Positions 37,901 through 45,562 of a DNA stretch of 64,000 bases are shown one piece after another. Both the position numbers and the translations under genes were made by a program. This DNA is from Leptidea sinapis (Eukaryota > Arthropoda > Insecta > Lepidoptera > Pieridae), in the NCBI RefSeq assembly GCF_905404315.1, contig NC_066290.1, forward strand, positions 9,919,453 to 9,983,452, written 5' to 3'. Position 1 is the first letter of the stretch, and each line of letters opens with the position of its first letter. The notes beneath the pieces were generated by a model. The model was not told the origin of the DNA, did no database searches, and saw nothing but the letters and a program-made list of their open reading frames with translations.

Positions 37901-38599
37901 CGATTTTTAGTAAGCCAGTCTCGTTACCGACACCGAGTTGCGACATCAGCGTTAATAGCTGTAGTAATAGTAGGTATATATATTGTTATATATAGTGACT
38001 AGTGACGACCTGCTCGACCCTGGCGTGTCTCCTGCCCGTGTATTCATGCGGCATGCCTGGCTAAGCATATTATGCAATGGTAGTAAAACGATTTCCTGTA
38101 ACCGATATTTAGTTTTGCCACTGTTGGCACGTTCTAGTTAACAAACCTCATTTTCAATGTAACTCCATGGGAAATGTTTGAACCTGAATAGGTTTTGATC
38201 TCGACCACTTAGAAATCCAGGTTTTCAGCTTTTTGCATCTAGACCTTTCCAAAGATATATTGTGTACCTAAGGAATAACCTTTCCAATGCCGTAAGACGG
38301 CAGTTTTAAGTTTTTCACTTTTATTGGCAATCCGTGTTTATTGTTTGTGAACCAGATACTCTCTTCTTACCATGTGCTTGTTTACAGATTAGATATTATT
38401 TTTTTTTCAGGTGCACAACATGGTTTCACCTCTTGCAGCCAGAGCATCATCGGTGGCCGTTGTCCGCTATGACGTGCAACATGCACTTCCACACACTGCC
38501 AGCGCCTTCGTGGGCCGGGCGGCGCATATCGCGGCCCTCGACTCCGATCTCTTCATAGAAAAGTTCCTTTTAGTCTCAGCTCTCAAATACTTTAGATAA
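22693..38599 (+). CDS. FAM135A: FAM135-family protein, putative lipid/serine esterase (15 exons seen; 5' end missing)
   Basis: Fifteen exons on the + strand join in matching phase with GT-AG introns (each listed separately), giving about 1,790 residues. The N-terminal part has the conserved FAM135 run ending FDYFHLSSVSITIHASLVAL and HQP (exon 2). Exon 8 (33218-36117) codes nearly 970 residues of Ser-rich, probably disordered sequence. The C-terminus is an alpha/beta-hydrolase of the DUF676 type: CVHGLDGN, nucleophile elbow GHSLG, candidate Asp in GSGQDRYVPLHSAR and His in GRAAHIAALDSD, ending EKFLLVSALKYFR. Vertebrate FAM135A/B are about 1,400-1,500 residues; this is longer, through the middle. 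The start codon and about 25 N-terminal residues (a FYNVDLFQRG-like segment is expected) were not found, so an upstream exon is missing. The substrate is not known; esterase activity is inferred only from the triad. Confidence 0.93.
23135..23544 (-). mobile_element. CR1-like LINE 3' end, minus copy
   Basis: Minus-strand frames read LSRVSKSFVGRCICFYNKIP, NVQNKSITLFKRIVKKRLC and YYNINDFLNATTDWEW, the C-terminus shared with the copies at 16574-16963 and 45981-46721. A 3' UTR with AGCCCGCTGAGTTTGTTGCG and a TTTGAAATTGAATC-like tail follows, ending near 23135. Only the extreme 3' end is present, as for most LINE insertions. Confidence 0.85.
24561..24863. mobile_element. MITE with GCCGTTCCCAATATTC inverted ends
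   Basis: Left end CAGCCGTTCCCAATATTC and right end (reverse complement) AGGCCGTTCCCAATATTC mirror each other, with further match in TCTATCT. TAA is on both flanks (24558-24560 and 24864-24866 read as TAA). About 303 bp, no coding frame. TAA duplication and size fit a PIF/Harbinger-type MITE; the element at 58089-58300 has a related end. Confidence 0.75.
25795..26095 (-). repeat. S1 repeat, minus copy, near full length
   Basis: It runs from GGGACGAGACGAGCAGGACG at the left, through TTCTTCAGACCGAAAAACAA, to CATCCTGTGCAAAGAAACCT at the right, covering the whole S1 module in reverse. It ends about 60 bp before the acceptor of the next FAM135 exon. Confidence 0.8.
26156..26402 (+). CDS. FAM135A: FAM135 exon 2 (N-terminal domain core)
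   Basis: The acceptor is TTTTTTTGCAG and the donor ATAAA/GTAAGT, the strongest donor in the gene. It codes VDSRNLKESLERAEWSLGIE, then VLKLHFQPSNGLHYHLPVLF and DYFHLSSVSITIHASLVALH, the most conserved stretch of the FAM135 N-terminal domain, which secures the family call. Confidence 0.95.
27191..27379. mobile_element. 189-bp MITE with 28-bp perfect inverted ends
   Basis: TAAATAAAACACTTTTAAAG and following bases at 27191-27218 is the exact reverse complement of 27352-27379. The interior holds GACGTTTCAAGACC-like sequence read on the minus strand and a small AGATCTC/GAGATCT hairpin near 27238. It has no coding frame. Flanking duplication is not obvious. Confidence 0.75.
28600..28767 (-). repeat. 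Diverged copy of the tRNA-derived SINE family seen at 56165 and 63785
   Basis: It shares AAGGCAAAGCCCCTACTATA, GGTGCCAGACAGGGATATAT, and GTTGCACCTACGAGTATCCA followed by CGACCC with the better-preserved SINE at 56165-56380, in the same orientation. It is degenerate across the promoter-derived part. Confidence 0.5.
28768..31385 (-). mobile_element. 5'-truncated LINE inserted antisense in FAM135 intron
   Basis: The body includes a 3' UTR (28768-29056, bounded by an AATAAA-rich tail on the minus strand) and a 764-codon RT frame. The 5' end lies at roughly 31385, about 60 bp from the exon acceptor at 31445. The endonuclease domain is missing except its last residues. A related 3' UTR piece is at 54450-54560. 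Confidence 0.8.
29057..31351 (-). CDS. LINE ORF2 fragment, reverse transcriptase, open
   Basis: 764 codons without a stop. The first residues (YNHVTNNIGRILDLVLSND) are the end of an APE-type endonuclease; the long spacer follows, then SSGPDHLPAEFI, VPLKWKTAYVSPIHKKG, YRPISKLSLFAKVLERLV, motif A VIYMDYTKAFDRIDH, SGVPQGSLLGPLLF, motif C LLFADDMKIFG, and the C-terminal LEYGSQIWNP and RVQRKFTRYLG blocks. The RT aspartates (D in MDY, DD in FADD) are intact. Jockey/CR1 group; the exact clade is not decided. An open frame this long in otherwise decayed surroundings implies a recent insertion. The first Met (31351) is internal to the protein, not a native start. Confidence 0.88.
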   Translation of the reverse strand: MCSLKQYNHVTNNIGRILDLVLSNDSVSVFQCATPLVPEDSPHKAICVVPSLDFKPLSPQKTEFYCFKRANYDKIRKILSEVDWEEIVCSGDINEALDSFYKIIYKLRDEFVPKCKSRNVKYPPWYTSSLIRMIKEKFKFFRKFKVYGNKSDEASFRVLRERVDATERECYDNYMNNIEQSICTNPKKMFSYVLDRRKRGTIPSIMTFEDKSCTKGDDISELFSDYFYTTFLSNSSPSSQMPPPSSNPAFELGNLEVSCKQVYELLKSLDLKKSSGPDHLPAEFIVACDFELSLPISLLFKRSFNEGLVPLKWKTAYVSPIHKKGSRENVENYRPISKLSLFAKVLERLVFTQVYKTFSSAFDQCQHGFLKARSTVTNLAVLNDYISEQMVQGNQVDVIYMDYTKAFDRIDHCILLKKLTALGIRDDLYNWFKSYLSDRKQAVVLNGYCSSWKNIPSGVPQGSLLGPLLFIIFINDIGRFIKNSNYLLFADDMKIFGIANNKTDALRIQEDLYRLDDYCTVYKLDLNVSKCFYMHYTTKPTPFPHTYILKQEPLSVVNETNDLGVFHDSKITFVPHIDQAIIKASKALGFIIRTAKPFKSMKTLKILYCSFVRSHLEYGSQIWNPMYAEHINRIERVQRKFTRYLGFKFKIPNVSYEERCKRFHLLPLKARRDISDIITLIKILRSMIDCSILLTKVCLAAPSRMLRQQHIFAVPFCRTNYRRNTFILRAMQSFNHFCDMDNIDVFNSSINSIRAHLVKQFSSD
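31445..31585 (+). CDS. FAM135A: FAM135 exon 3
   Basis: Acceptor TTCTTACCCGACAG; donor GCTAG/GTACAA. With the AA from exon 2 it gives N, then TPRSSKQWGKLMKSAGSFSA and FENILFGSGVKCAGGNSSKI. The HQPYINTPRSSKQW junction aligns with the vertebrate SFPRPxKTTW segment, confirming the join. Confidence 0.88.
   Translation, partial: YASLQQTMGQTDEKRRFLQCFRKFRKYPLWLWSKVCWWQLKQNCTC
32081..32249 (+). CDS. FAM135A: FAM135 exon 4
   Basis: Acceptor TTGTTTTCAG; donor TGCAAG/GTAAGG. It codes RQVHAEVCAILLGSLEGLQS, then a loop with TPDESSSS, and SQRMKDLNDLCK, matching the ATLLLAxKGLxSY helix of the family. 31586-32080 is intron with nothing else recognised. Confidence 0.9.
32539..32699 (+). CDS. FAM135A: FAM135 exon 5
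   Basis: Acceptor TCTTTCAG; donor CTTCG/GTAAGA. It codes KAETGEEEEWAMGAAHDIAR and then LCAEVTLRWRAFLHHTTDRP. Helical, continuing the N-terminal domain. 32250-32538 is intron. Confidence 0.88.
32774..32980 (+). CDS. FAM135A: FAM135 exon 6
   Basis: Acceptor CATATTTTCAG; donor AGACAG/GTATAA. It codes RIKRFSECFFVLDNPRHSLA, SVGDVARRSRYLALLPPLPV and DGDPHIMPIIFEDR. It lies behind an intron of only 74 bp. Confidence 0.88.
33060..33130 (+). CDS. FAM135A: FAM135 exon 7, short
   Basis: Acceptor TTTTCAG; donor AAGTG/GTGTGT. It codes RYQDTAEFARRRSFLNSSAS then KSGSG. Basic and serine-rich, the start of the disordered middle. Confidence 0.85.
33218..36117 (+). CDS. FAM135A: FAM135 exon 8, giant Ser-rich middle exon
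   Basis: Acceptor TTTTTTTTAG; donor TTTAAG/GTATAA. The frame opens at DPFLCSEPIADDCACSVSSM, upstream of the first in-frame Met at 33265, so that Met is not the start. About 966 codons: mostly Ser, Asn, Lys and Pro with no globular signature. Two local features stand out: a TPKSG-type heptad repeat at about 34745-34880, and a cysteine cluster at 35518-35667 (11 Cys in 50 residues). It ends with acidic and poly-Pro stretches (PPPPDQFK). A single exon this size in a multi-exon gene is typical of the family's central linker. Confidence 0.93.
36191..36317 (+). CDS. FAM135A: FAM135 exon 9
   Basis: Acceptor TATCCCTTAG; donor GCGAAG/GTAATA. It codes DPPSKSPKLSRESSKSSTHS and LQLDNPLYHVCE. End of the Ser-rich linker. 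Confidence 0.85.
36396..36527 (+). CDS. FAM135A: FAM135 exon 10, two possible donors
   Basis: Acceptor ATTTAAG. The donor could be AAAATG/GTAATA after 36515 or AACAAAG/GTATCA after 36527; both keep the same phase and differ by four residues (GNNK). It codes ILERRKLRPQKSSSASVSSG and SQSTGELASRHEN. I use the longer form because its donor is closer to consensus. Confidence 0.8.
36612..36800 (+). CDS. FAM135A: FAM135 exon 11
   Basis: Acceptor TTCCAG; donor CTGAAG/GTATAT. It codes FGLAESERLFVKCREEFRQS, then PGAIYSDFPPVENSLPYFQI and EYRMFNPEG, the lead-in to the hydrolase. Confidence 0.9.
36876..37041 (+). CDS. FAM135A: FAM135 exon 12, hydrolase start
   Basis: Acceptor ATTTTAAG; donor AGATAG/GTAATG. 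It codes LHLIICVHGLDGNAADLRLV and LDFLMSERNQGDTFSDFDIM. The strand followed by HGLDGN is the conserved opening of the DUF676 alpha/beta-hydrolase. Confidence 0.95.
37122..37330 (+). CDS. FAM135A: FAM135 exon 13, nucleophile elbow
   Basis: Acceptor TTTTTTTCAG; donor ATGCAG/GTATGA. It codes SFVGHSLGTIIVRSALARP with the GxSxG nucleophile Ser, then LHTFLSLSGPHLGTLYNSSG. Introns on both sides are about 80 and 128 bp. Confidence 0.95.
37459..37706 (+). CDS. FAM135A: FAM135 exon 14, catalytic Asp region
   Basis: Acceptor TTTTGCAG; donor GAAATG/GTAGGT. It codes GMWFMQKWKKSGSLLQLSLR, then FKHILLCGSGQDRYVPLHSA with the likely catalytic Asp, ending at AYREM. If the intron is retained the frame runs on 24 codons to TAA at 37779-37781, which would drop the His-bearing last exon. 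Confidence 0.92.
38411..38599 (+). CDS. FAM135A: FAM135 terminal exon 15, catalytic His
   Basis: Acceptor TTTTTTTTCAG; stop TAA at 38597-38599. It codes VHNMVSPLAARASSVAVVRY, then LPHTASAFVGRAAHIAALDS with the likely catalytic His, and the family C-terminus EKFLLVSALKYFR. GC-rich like exon 1. The preceding intron (37707-38410) shows nothing else. Confidence 0.95.
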   Translation: MHNMVSPLAARASSVAVVRYDVQHALPHTASAFVGRAAHIAALDSDLFIEKFLLVSALKYFR

Positions 38600-40430
38600 A
38601 ACTAGAGTACGGAAACACACTAAAATTCTAATTATATTGTCATTCATTCATAATCGTTCGCCACATAACCAAAGATAAGATTCACTCATCTTATAATCCT
38701 AAAAGCCACGTCTTTTTATCCCTAATTTGTAACAATGTCCCCTTTGAATTTTTATTCCCAATTATCTTAACTCTTATCTGTGGTTTAGGTTCGTATTCCA
38801 GAAAGCATCTTAATACTTAATCCGTGATCAAATGTATTTTATTTATCACTTCAATTCAGTTCGGATATTGGGACACGTTCTGAAATACGGAAATTAGAGG
38901 TGATTGTCATCGATAAGTGTTATAACTAATAGGAAACTAGAATTAGGTCGTCGTCAAAATGTCGACAAACTGCATTTTATCTGTTGAAATACCCTTATAT
39001 AGTGTATATAATATAAAAACACCTCTGACTTATTAAAATTTATGTCTGGCTTGAAATGGCAAAAATCGTAGGCCCAAACAATTTAAGGCTAGAGAATTAA
39101 TGTAATTAGTTCGCAGAGATCATATTATTATTTGCACATAATTATCTATCATTTGCTTGCATTTATGGAATTTTATCTTTAGCAACATTTATTGGTGCAT
39201 ATAATAAAAAATATACAAATAATACAAAGTATGTATACATTATTATTTGTTATAATATCTATATGTCTGTTATAGAAGTCTGTTCCGTTATGTGGTATTT
39301 AGGAAAAATCTTTGAAGGAACTCCTTTAAGATAGGGTCGACCGACAATATTACCTACGTCTGACTCTATCATGAAATTATTGTTAAATTCATTCAAATTT
39401 CGGGGCAATTTATAACTAAAACATTGAATTTACAATTTCGTCAAAATAAACCCTGCACAATAATAGTATATATACTTTGGAATAGTGATACGATTTAAAA
39501 ATTTATATCGCAATTTAATTTTCTTAACATAACATCGTTTTTGGAAAATAGCTTTTGTGTTTGATTTCCTAATCACATGTCACAATTTCCTAAATAATTG
39601 CATAATTTGGACATTTAGATGACAACGACAAAAATTTAACAAATATTTAAAATGTTATAAATGATAATATTTAGGGTTAACTCCACTAAGTTTCATAAAA
39701 TCACTTCGAGACGCCAAACGCTGGCAAACCTTAGATCATTTATACGTCCAGATATACTATGACAGCTGTGAAACGTCGAAAAAAAGTTCAGTTCTGAATT
39801 AATCTCTATTTTGAGCAATGCACGCACAATAACACAAAGTGTCATACAAATCGCGGATGTAAGACGCAGCTTCTCACGCACACTAAAGTATAAAGCTGGC
39901 CTGTTTTAATCGGTTGTCTAACAGCAGGAGACTCTATAAATTATCTAAGGCTGGAACGTGTGACTGTGAATGAAACCTAAATATAAATATTTCTATAGCA
40001 ATATATTAAACATTACTAAAATTATAAATGTTTGATTACAAACTATTAGAAACTTCTGAATTTATAGCTTTATCTGCATCATGATAATCATTATACAAAC
40101 ACCAGAAAGCGTAAGGATGTAATTATTAGATTTAAGTCGGATCTTTACACCAAATAATTAAGACTACATAGATGTGTAGATATAATTATGTATTGTAGGT
40201 GTTAATTGTATTAGAATTTTAATGATTGTTGTGCAAACGGTGTCTTAGTCCCAGTGTCTTACGACATTTACGATTGGCATAAAATATAAACATGTTTACG
40301 CAATGTCTATTAGGGTTTATTTTTATTTACAACTCGATCACATTATTTGCAGACTGATATTTAGAGCATCATGTTGACTAACTTGTTAACTATCACTACA
40401 AAGATACGTGCAGCATTTCTGCGATGGATA
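38600..40430 (+). other. FAM135 3' UTR and downstream flank
   Basis: AT-rich. Several AATAAA signals occur (for example near 39203 and 39447), so the poly(A) site cannot be fixed. A dispersed repeat lies at 39760-39950. No further coding. Confidence 0.5.
39760..39950. repeat. Dispersed repeat, paired with 61940-62110
   Basis: Both copies share GTGAAACGTCGAAAAAAA, ATCTCTATTTTGAG / CTCTATTTTGAG, GTCATACAAATCGCG, and TTTTAATCGGTTGTCTAACA / GTTCATCGGTTGTCTAGCAG in the same order and strand. Element type unknown. Confidence 0.65.
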
Positions 40431-40434
40431 GACT

Positions 40435-40780
40435 GATCCGTTGGCCGAATTAGCTGCCAGCGCTTGGGCTTCCAAAAGCCCTACTTAGGCGCGCTGACTT
40501 TGTCCTTTCTCCGCGCCTCGACCCCACGGTCCAAGTGTCTCGACAACAAACGGCACAAAGATACATGACTCGCTGAGACCGACTTATTTGCGATGCTAAC
40601 TGTCTTCGGCAGTCCAAGCAGCAGCAGGCACCAACTGAAGAAGCTTGGACACGAGAAAGAGGGTGTCGAGACGAATGTCGCGTCCCACACCCTTCCCCGT
40701 GCGGCCTGCCCAGGCTGCTTGGCTCATTCCATCAGGACGCTTGCCATCACGTCGGGTAATAATTCCATCAATTGGCACTA
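40435..40780 (-). pseudogene. Retroelement ORF remnant (DGKRPDG...VETLGPWG type)
   Basis: Three minus-strand frames supply successive blocks: RRDGKRPDGMSQAAWAG (about 40770-40715), VWDATFVSTPSFS (40690-40650) and CIFVPFVVETLGPWGRGAE (about 40565-40505). I recall this motif order from the C-terminal region of LINE-like reverse transcriptase proteins in arthropods. Frame changes between blocks make it a pseudogene. GC-rich against its surroundings, which marks it as foreign insertion. Confidence 0.7.
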
Positions 40781-40789
40781 AATTTATTA

Positions 40790-42250
40790 CTTAAATTCAA
40801 TACAAAGTGTCCCCATTCTTGTAAATAATTTGACCTGTTTGACCTTTGGCACATTGTTAATTTTCGCGCTTCGATCGCTTGTCTATTCTTGTTTGCCGAA
40901 TCAAATTGATCCAAGAATCTTGTGTCTTCTGCAAGTCTCCTGCATTATTTTAATTAATTACTTAATTTTATTCAATTAATTACTTTTTAGTACAGGCTGA
41001 GCTTATAATATTGATGCGACAGGTCGAGGAGGTAAGGGGTCTACATCAAAAGGATCGACACATGTTCAAATAATGTAACCGGATTGTAAAAATATAACAT
41101 TAAAGATATACTATATATAGGTACACAGTGAATTATTAATTGAATTATTTAACCGGTACGACATTTTTATTACATCGCCAATGATTTTGTAGTTTTGAAT
41201 TAAATTGATTTTTTTTACCGCCTTTATATCTATTGTTTTTTTATTGTATTCTGTGGAATTTCTCTTTATTTCTACCTATGTATCAGTATCTGGTTATTTT
41301 TTATATTTATATATCCTGTAAGTTTGAAACTTTTAATTAATTACAAGATCTTTTTGATAAGGTGTGTTATTTATAATATATAGGTTTCTTAACAAATCCT
41401 CTCTCTCTACAAACACAAAATCTATTCGTGATTGTAAATTTAAACGAAAATTAGACTGATATTTTAAATTTCTCGACTGGTAAATTTCGATAGATTTCTC
41501 ACATTTATTTTAATTTATAATCTTTATTTGTAGGTTCTTCGTAATTCAACATGATAATATATTATAATTATTATTAATATATCTGTCCATGTTTGTCTCT
41601 ATAAGTATTGTAATTATCTGTAGGTATTTTATACAGAGCTTAATCTGAAGAAAACATTCTTAAAAGGAATGCACTCATAAACCACTCGTAAGCAAAATGT
41701 CTATTACTTACCTAGTTACGATAAGAATGTAATGAATGAAATTTTACGGTAGAATTAGTTTCACATATTAATAATTAATTTTGTCCGAAATTTTTATCAA
41801 AGTTTTGTAGTAAAATTATTTCAAATGGGTGTGCTTAAATATAAACACCTAAGTATGAGTAGATAATATCTACATGTAAGCCATGAATTGTAATAATTGG
41901 GATTTTGTATATGTATAGTATATATAATATATATACTTTAATTTTGTTTGTAAAATGAACTCGTATGTATGATCGACGTATCGATGTTATACAATTGATA
42001 TAATTAATAAATATGCCTCGAACTGGACTTTTTGTTGTTCTTATAGTGATAGCTCTTTCACAATTAATAAAGAAAGTTGTAGGTGACTCCTACTTGTACA
42101 TGAGAGGACGTACCATGCTATGTCCTTAGCAATACATTCTCGGGTGTATGATAGTGCTACGAACCGCCTTGTCTACTTCGTGATTTCTTTTTGGGACTTT
42201 TCATTTAGAGATTGAGCATTAGCATATATATTCTAAATTTAAAAATACTA
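40790..42250. other. Very AT-rich stretch, no gene
   Basis: No coding signal. A TTAATAAATATGCC near 42006 is a possible late poly(A) signal. Confidence 0.4.
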
Positions 42251-42274
42251 AACAGCCAATTCAGAAGCCGTACA

Positions 42275-43030
42275 AAATGTATCTTACCTGTTCAGATGGA
42301 CCTGGACATCTCCGTGTGGAAGTCGCACAAAATATGAGATTGATTTTATTCTCTAGAATAGAGGTCTACCTTTTATTGATTTTTAGAGTGATAAATAACC
42401 TTCACTTCAACAGCAATCAAAGAGCATTCAGAGCTAAACTAGAACTGGAAACAAGTAAAGGCCATTTAAAATTAAGTTGAAAAATAAACACAGGGACATA
42501 GACACTAAAGAATTAAAGGAGAAAGAAAGAAACTTCATGGAGAATTCCAAAGAACTAAGGACACAGGATAAATACAACAATGAACGATTTTTGACATGCA
42601 GAAATCGATCAAAAAATCATCTGAAAATCCAGATAAAATTGAACGCAGTGTTTAAATTGTCTTTGGATAAAATATCCTTGGTAATTTATAAGAAGTAACA
42701 AAGAGCCTTTTTAAAAAAGGGAAAGAACTATTTAGCAGGCCAAATAAGACAAAACAACTTAAAAGGAACATAACCGAAACTAGTAAGCATATTGATAAAG
42801 TTATACGAAAAGATAACTACAGATTAGAAAAGTTGGAGACATGTATTCAGACAACAGGAGGAAGTATGAAAGCAATCAAACAACTAATAGAAAACCGAGA
42901 TTGGATACTCAAACTGAAAACCTTATGTGGAAAAAACCTGACCAGAGTACCTGACATTAAGGACGCGTTTACGAATCCGACAAATATAAGATATTTTTCG
43001 GTAGAGTTTGTGATGAAACGAAACTAAATC
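42275..43030 (+). pseudogene. LINE fragment, endonuclease end to RT lead, decayed
   Basis: Consecutive broken + frames give NNLHFNSNQRAFRAKLELET (endonuclease C-terminus, where SSDHRxVRAxL is usual), DIDTKELKEKERNF and ELRTQDKYNNERF, then GSMKAIKQLIENRDWILKLK and FTNPTNIRYF, the linker between endonuclease and RT in RTE-type LINEs. No RT palm follows, so only a middle slice survives. Confidence 0.55.
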
Positions 43031-43650
43031 TAACAAAACTAAAAATTGCCACAAATAAATTACTTCTTTATCTCCAATTAACGGGAAATATTTGCTTTAA
43101 AATTTTGATATGTTATGTCGTAAAAACGATTATCCGTTACCTCTTCACACAAAATTGACGAAATGGGGCTTCATTCATGATCAGTTTTCTGCTACTACTT
43201 ACATAATTTTGTCTCTTAAAAATTACGTAAGGAAAGCAGATATAATATTTTCAAAAACACTGGAAATAAATTAGTGAATATGTTATAAATAATCTCAGAA
43301 AAAATAAAAAATGAATCGTCTAAAATTCATATATTTTTCTGATAAGCATGAGCTTTAAAGTGTGGTTAAGGGCTATTTTATTTTGTCCCTCCGTACGCAT
43401 TGCACAGAGAGATCTATCGAAACAACGTCCACCGCGCTAGGTAGCGTCGTGGGTAGACACTGTATCGGTTGTAAGCAGCAGCTCGTACTCGGAAAGATCG
43501 CTGTACGAACATGAATATTTTTTATAAGCTCTACAATACTGTCTTTGATACTTTACATATTTTGTACGCAGTCAGATTTTCAAAAAATTATGTTTCTGTA
43601 TTTTAAAAAGAATTAGTGATTTATTTTAATCTCTAAATATAAGGTCTATA
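43031..43650. other. Unassigned stretch
   Basis: No gene recognised. 43390-43500 is GC-richer and directly precedes the tandem array. Confidence 0.35.
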
Positions 43651-43654
43651 TTAA

Positions 43655-44405
43655 ATCGAAATCCAAGATGGCGCCCATGAAATTTACCAACTTCTCTTCA
43701 TGGGTGTCATTTTCGGGGTCAACAATAACGAATATCGGGTCGAAATCGAAATCTAAGATGGCGCCTATGAATTTTACCAACTTCTCTTCATGGGTGTCAT
43801 TTTAATGGTTTTCGGGGTCAACAATAACGAATATCGGGTCAAAATCGAAATCCAAGATGGCGCCTATGAAATTTACCAACTTCTCTTCATGGGTGTCATT
43901 TTCATGGTTTTCGGGTTCAACAATAACGAATATCGGGTCAAAATCGAAATCCAAGATGGCTCCTATGAATTTTACCAACTTCTCTTCATGGGTGTCATTT
44001 TCATGGTTTTCGGGGTCAACAATAACGAATATCGGGTCAAAATCGAAATCCATGATGGCGCCTATGAAATCTACAAAATTTTCTTCATGGGTGTCATTTA
44101 CATGGTTTTTGGGGTCAACAATAACGAATATCGGGTCAAAACCGAAATCCAACATGGCGCCTATGAATTTTACCAACTTCTCTTCATGGGTGACATTTTC
44201 ATGGTTTTCGGGGTCAACAATAACGAATATCGGGTCAAAATCGAAATCCAAGATGGCTCCTATGAATTTTACCAACTTCTCTTCATGGGTGTCATTTTCA
44301 TGGTTTTCGGGGTCAACAATAACGAATATCGGGTCAAAATCGAAATCCATGATGGCGCCTATGAAATCTACAAAATTTTCTTCATGGGTGTCATTTACAT
44401 CGACA
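43655..44405 (+). repeat. 99-bp tandem array with CAAGATGGCG core, about 7.5 units
   Basis: ATATCGGGTC recurs at 43732, 43831, 43930, 44029, 44128, 44227 and 44326, exactly 99 bases apart. Each unit has AAATCCAAGATGGCGCC-type core, CTTCTCTTCATGGGTGTCAT and CAACAATAACGAATATCGGG. Variants of the core (CAAGATGGCT, CATGATGGCG, CAACATGGCG) follow the order B-C-D-B-C, so a three-unit (297-bp) block was duplicated. Because 99 is divisible by three, long frames stay open on both strands (211, 199 and 182 codons); these are a by-product, not genes. Diverged GACCTGTCTAATGATACC motifs follow at 44447-44740. Confidence 0.92.
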
Positions 44406-45244
44406 ACATTAGAATTCGTTCATAAACTTAAATTATATTATAAAAGGCCCGTCTAACAATAGGCCTGTCTAGCATGCTAAATTAATTCTTCATTCCCTAA
44501 AAATATAGAAATATTTACGTTTCGACTTTTCACGTACAATATTTACAAAACACATTCCGTTACCAATCTAATTAAAAAATCTCATAATTAGATTTAGAAA
44601 GACCTGTCTAATGATACCTATATATTACATAAATCTAACGTATATCTTCCTTAATCCCGCATTATTTTCAAGAGACAAAAGGAAATGTCATGTATCAAAC
44701 CTGAATCTAACTTTCAAAGACCTATCCAACGATACCCCACAAGGTATGTCTCCAGTATTTTTTTCAACTCCACTTTTAGGGGAGGTGTCCTCAGGGGGGA
44801 AGCTACGTCCAAAGCACCAGACAACACAAAAAATGACGTGTGTACAAAGTACACATGTCAGAAGTGAAACTTATTTGTGAAAACCAATTTTTAAATCTCG
44901 TTTATATTAATAATTATCCTAATCTGTTCTCTAAACCAATTGATTTTTGTCAATATTAGTAATTATTAGATGTTTTACTAATTATTATTACTCATTAAAC
45001 CTTCACGATACAAAGCTAGTAGGGAGAATGTTCTACATACTCGCGGACGCACGCTAGATACAACGCTAGTAGTGAAGTTGATTTACTTCATAGCGGTACC
45101 GTCTGCTTCATGCTACATTAGAATTTTCTCACTCTATCTCAATCAGACTCAATCTCCCTCCCCTCTTCTTGGATAAAAACGTCCTTCATTTTCGTGACAC
45201 TTTATTCCGTTTCATCCGTAAAAAATTTACCCTCATGCGGGCAA
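44406..45244. other. Flank between the two arrays
   Basis: It holds three diverged copies of a GACCTGTCTAACGATA-like motif (about 44450, 44603, 44723) and a GGGGAGGTGTCCTCAGGGGG block. No gene. Confidence 0.4.
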
Positions 45245-45562
45245 AGAAGTTTCACTTCAAAAATGATCCCAAATTCGTTCTCTGTACCCTCGAGAACCTC
45301 GGATTCGGTATCCATATTGTTGAAATCATAATTTTGCGCGGCCGCCATCTTGGATTTCAAAAATGATCCCAAAATCGTTCTCTGCACCCTCGAGAACCTC
45401 GGATACGATACCCATATTGTGGAAATCATATCTTTGCGCGGCGGCCATCTTGGATTTCAAAAATGATCCCAAAATCGTTCTCTGCACCCTCGATATCCTC
45501 GGATACGATACCCATATTGCTGAAATCATAATTTTTCGCGGCGGCCATCTTGGATTTAAAAA
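45245..45562 (-). repeat. 100-bp tandem array with GCCATCTTGG core, about 3 units
   Basis: GCCATCTTGGATTT recurs at 45344, 45444 and 45544, exactly 100 apart. Units contain AAAATGATCCCAAAATCGTT, CTGCACCCTCGAGAACCTCG and ATACCCATATTG. Read on the minus strand the unit is AAATCCAAGATGGCGGCCGC plus a body that aligns loosely with the 99-bp unit (ATGGGT, TTCTCGAGGGT / TTTTCGGGGTC, AACGA, GGGATCA / GGGTCA), so the two arrays look like diverged relatives in opposite orientation. Confidence 0.88.

Noticed and set aside
43790..44456. Long overlapping open frames (211, 199 and 182 codons) as a repeat-protein gene
   Set aside because: They arise because the 99-bp repeat unit is a multiple of three and stop-free in several frames on both strands; no start context, splice or family signal.
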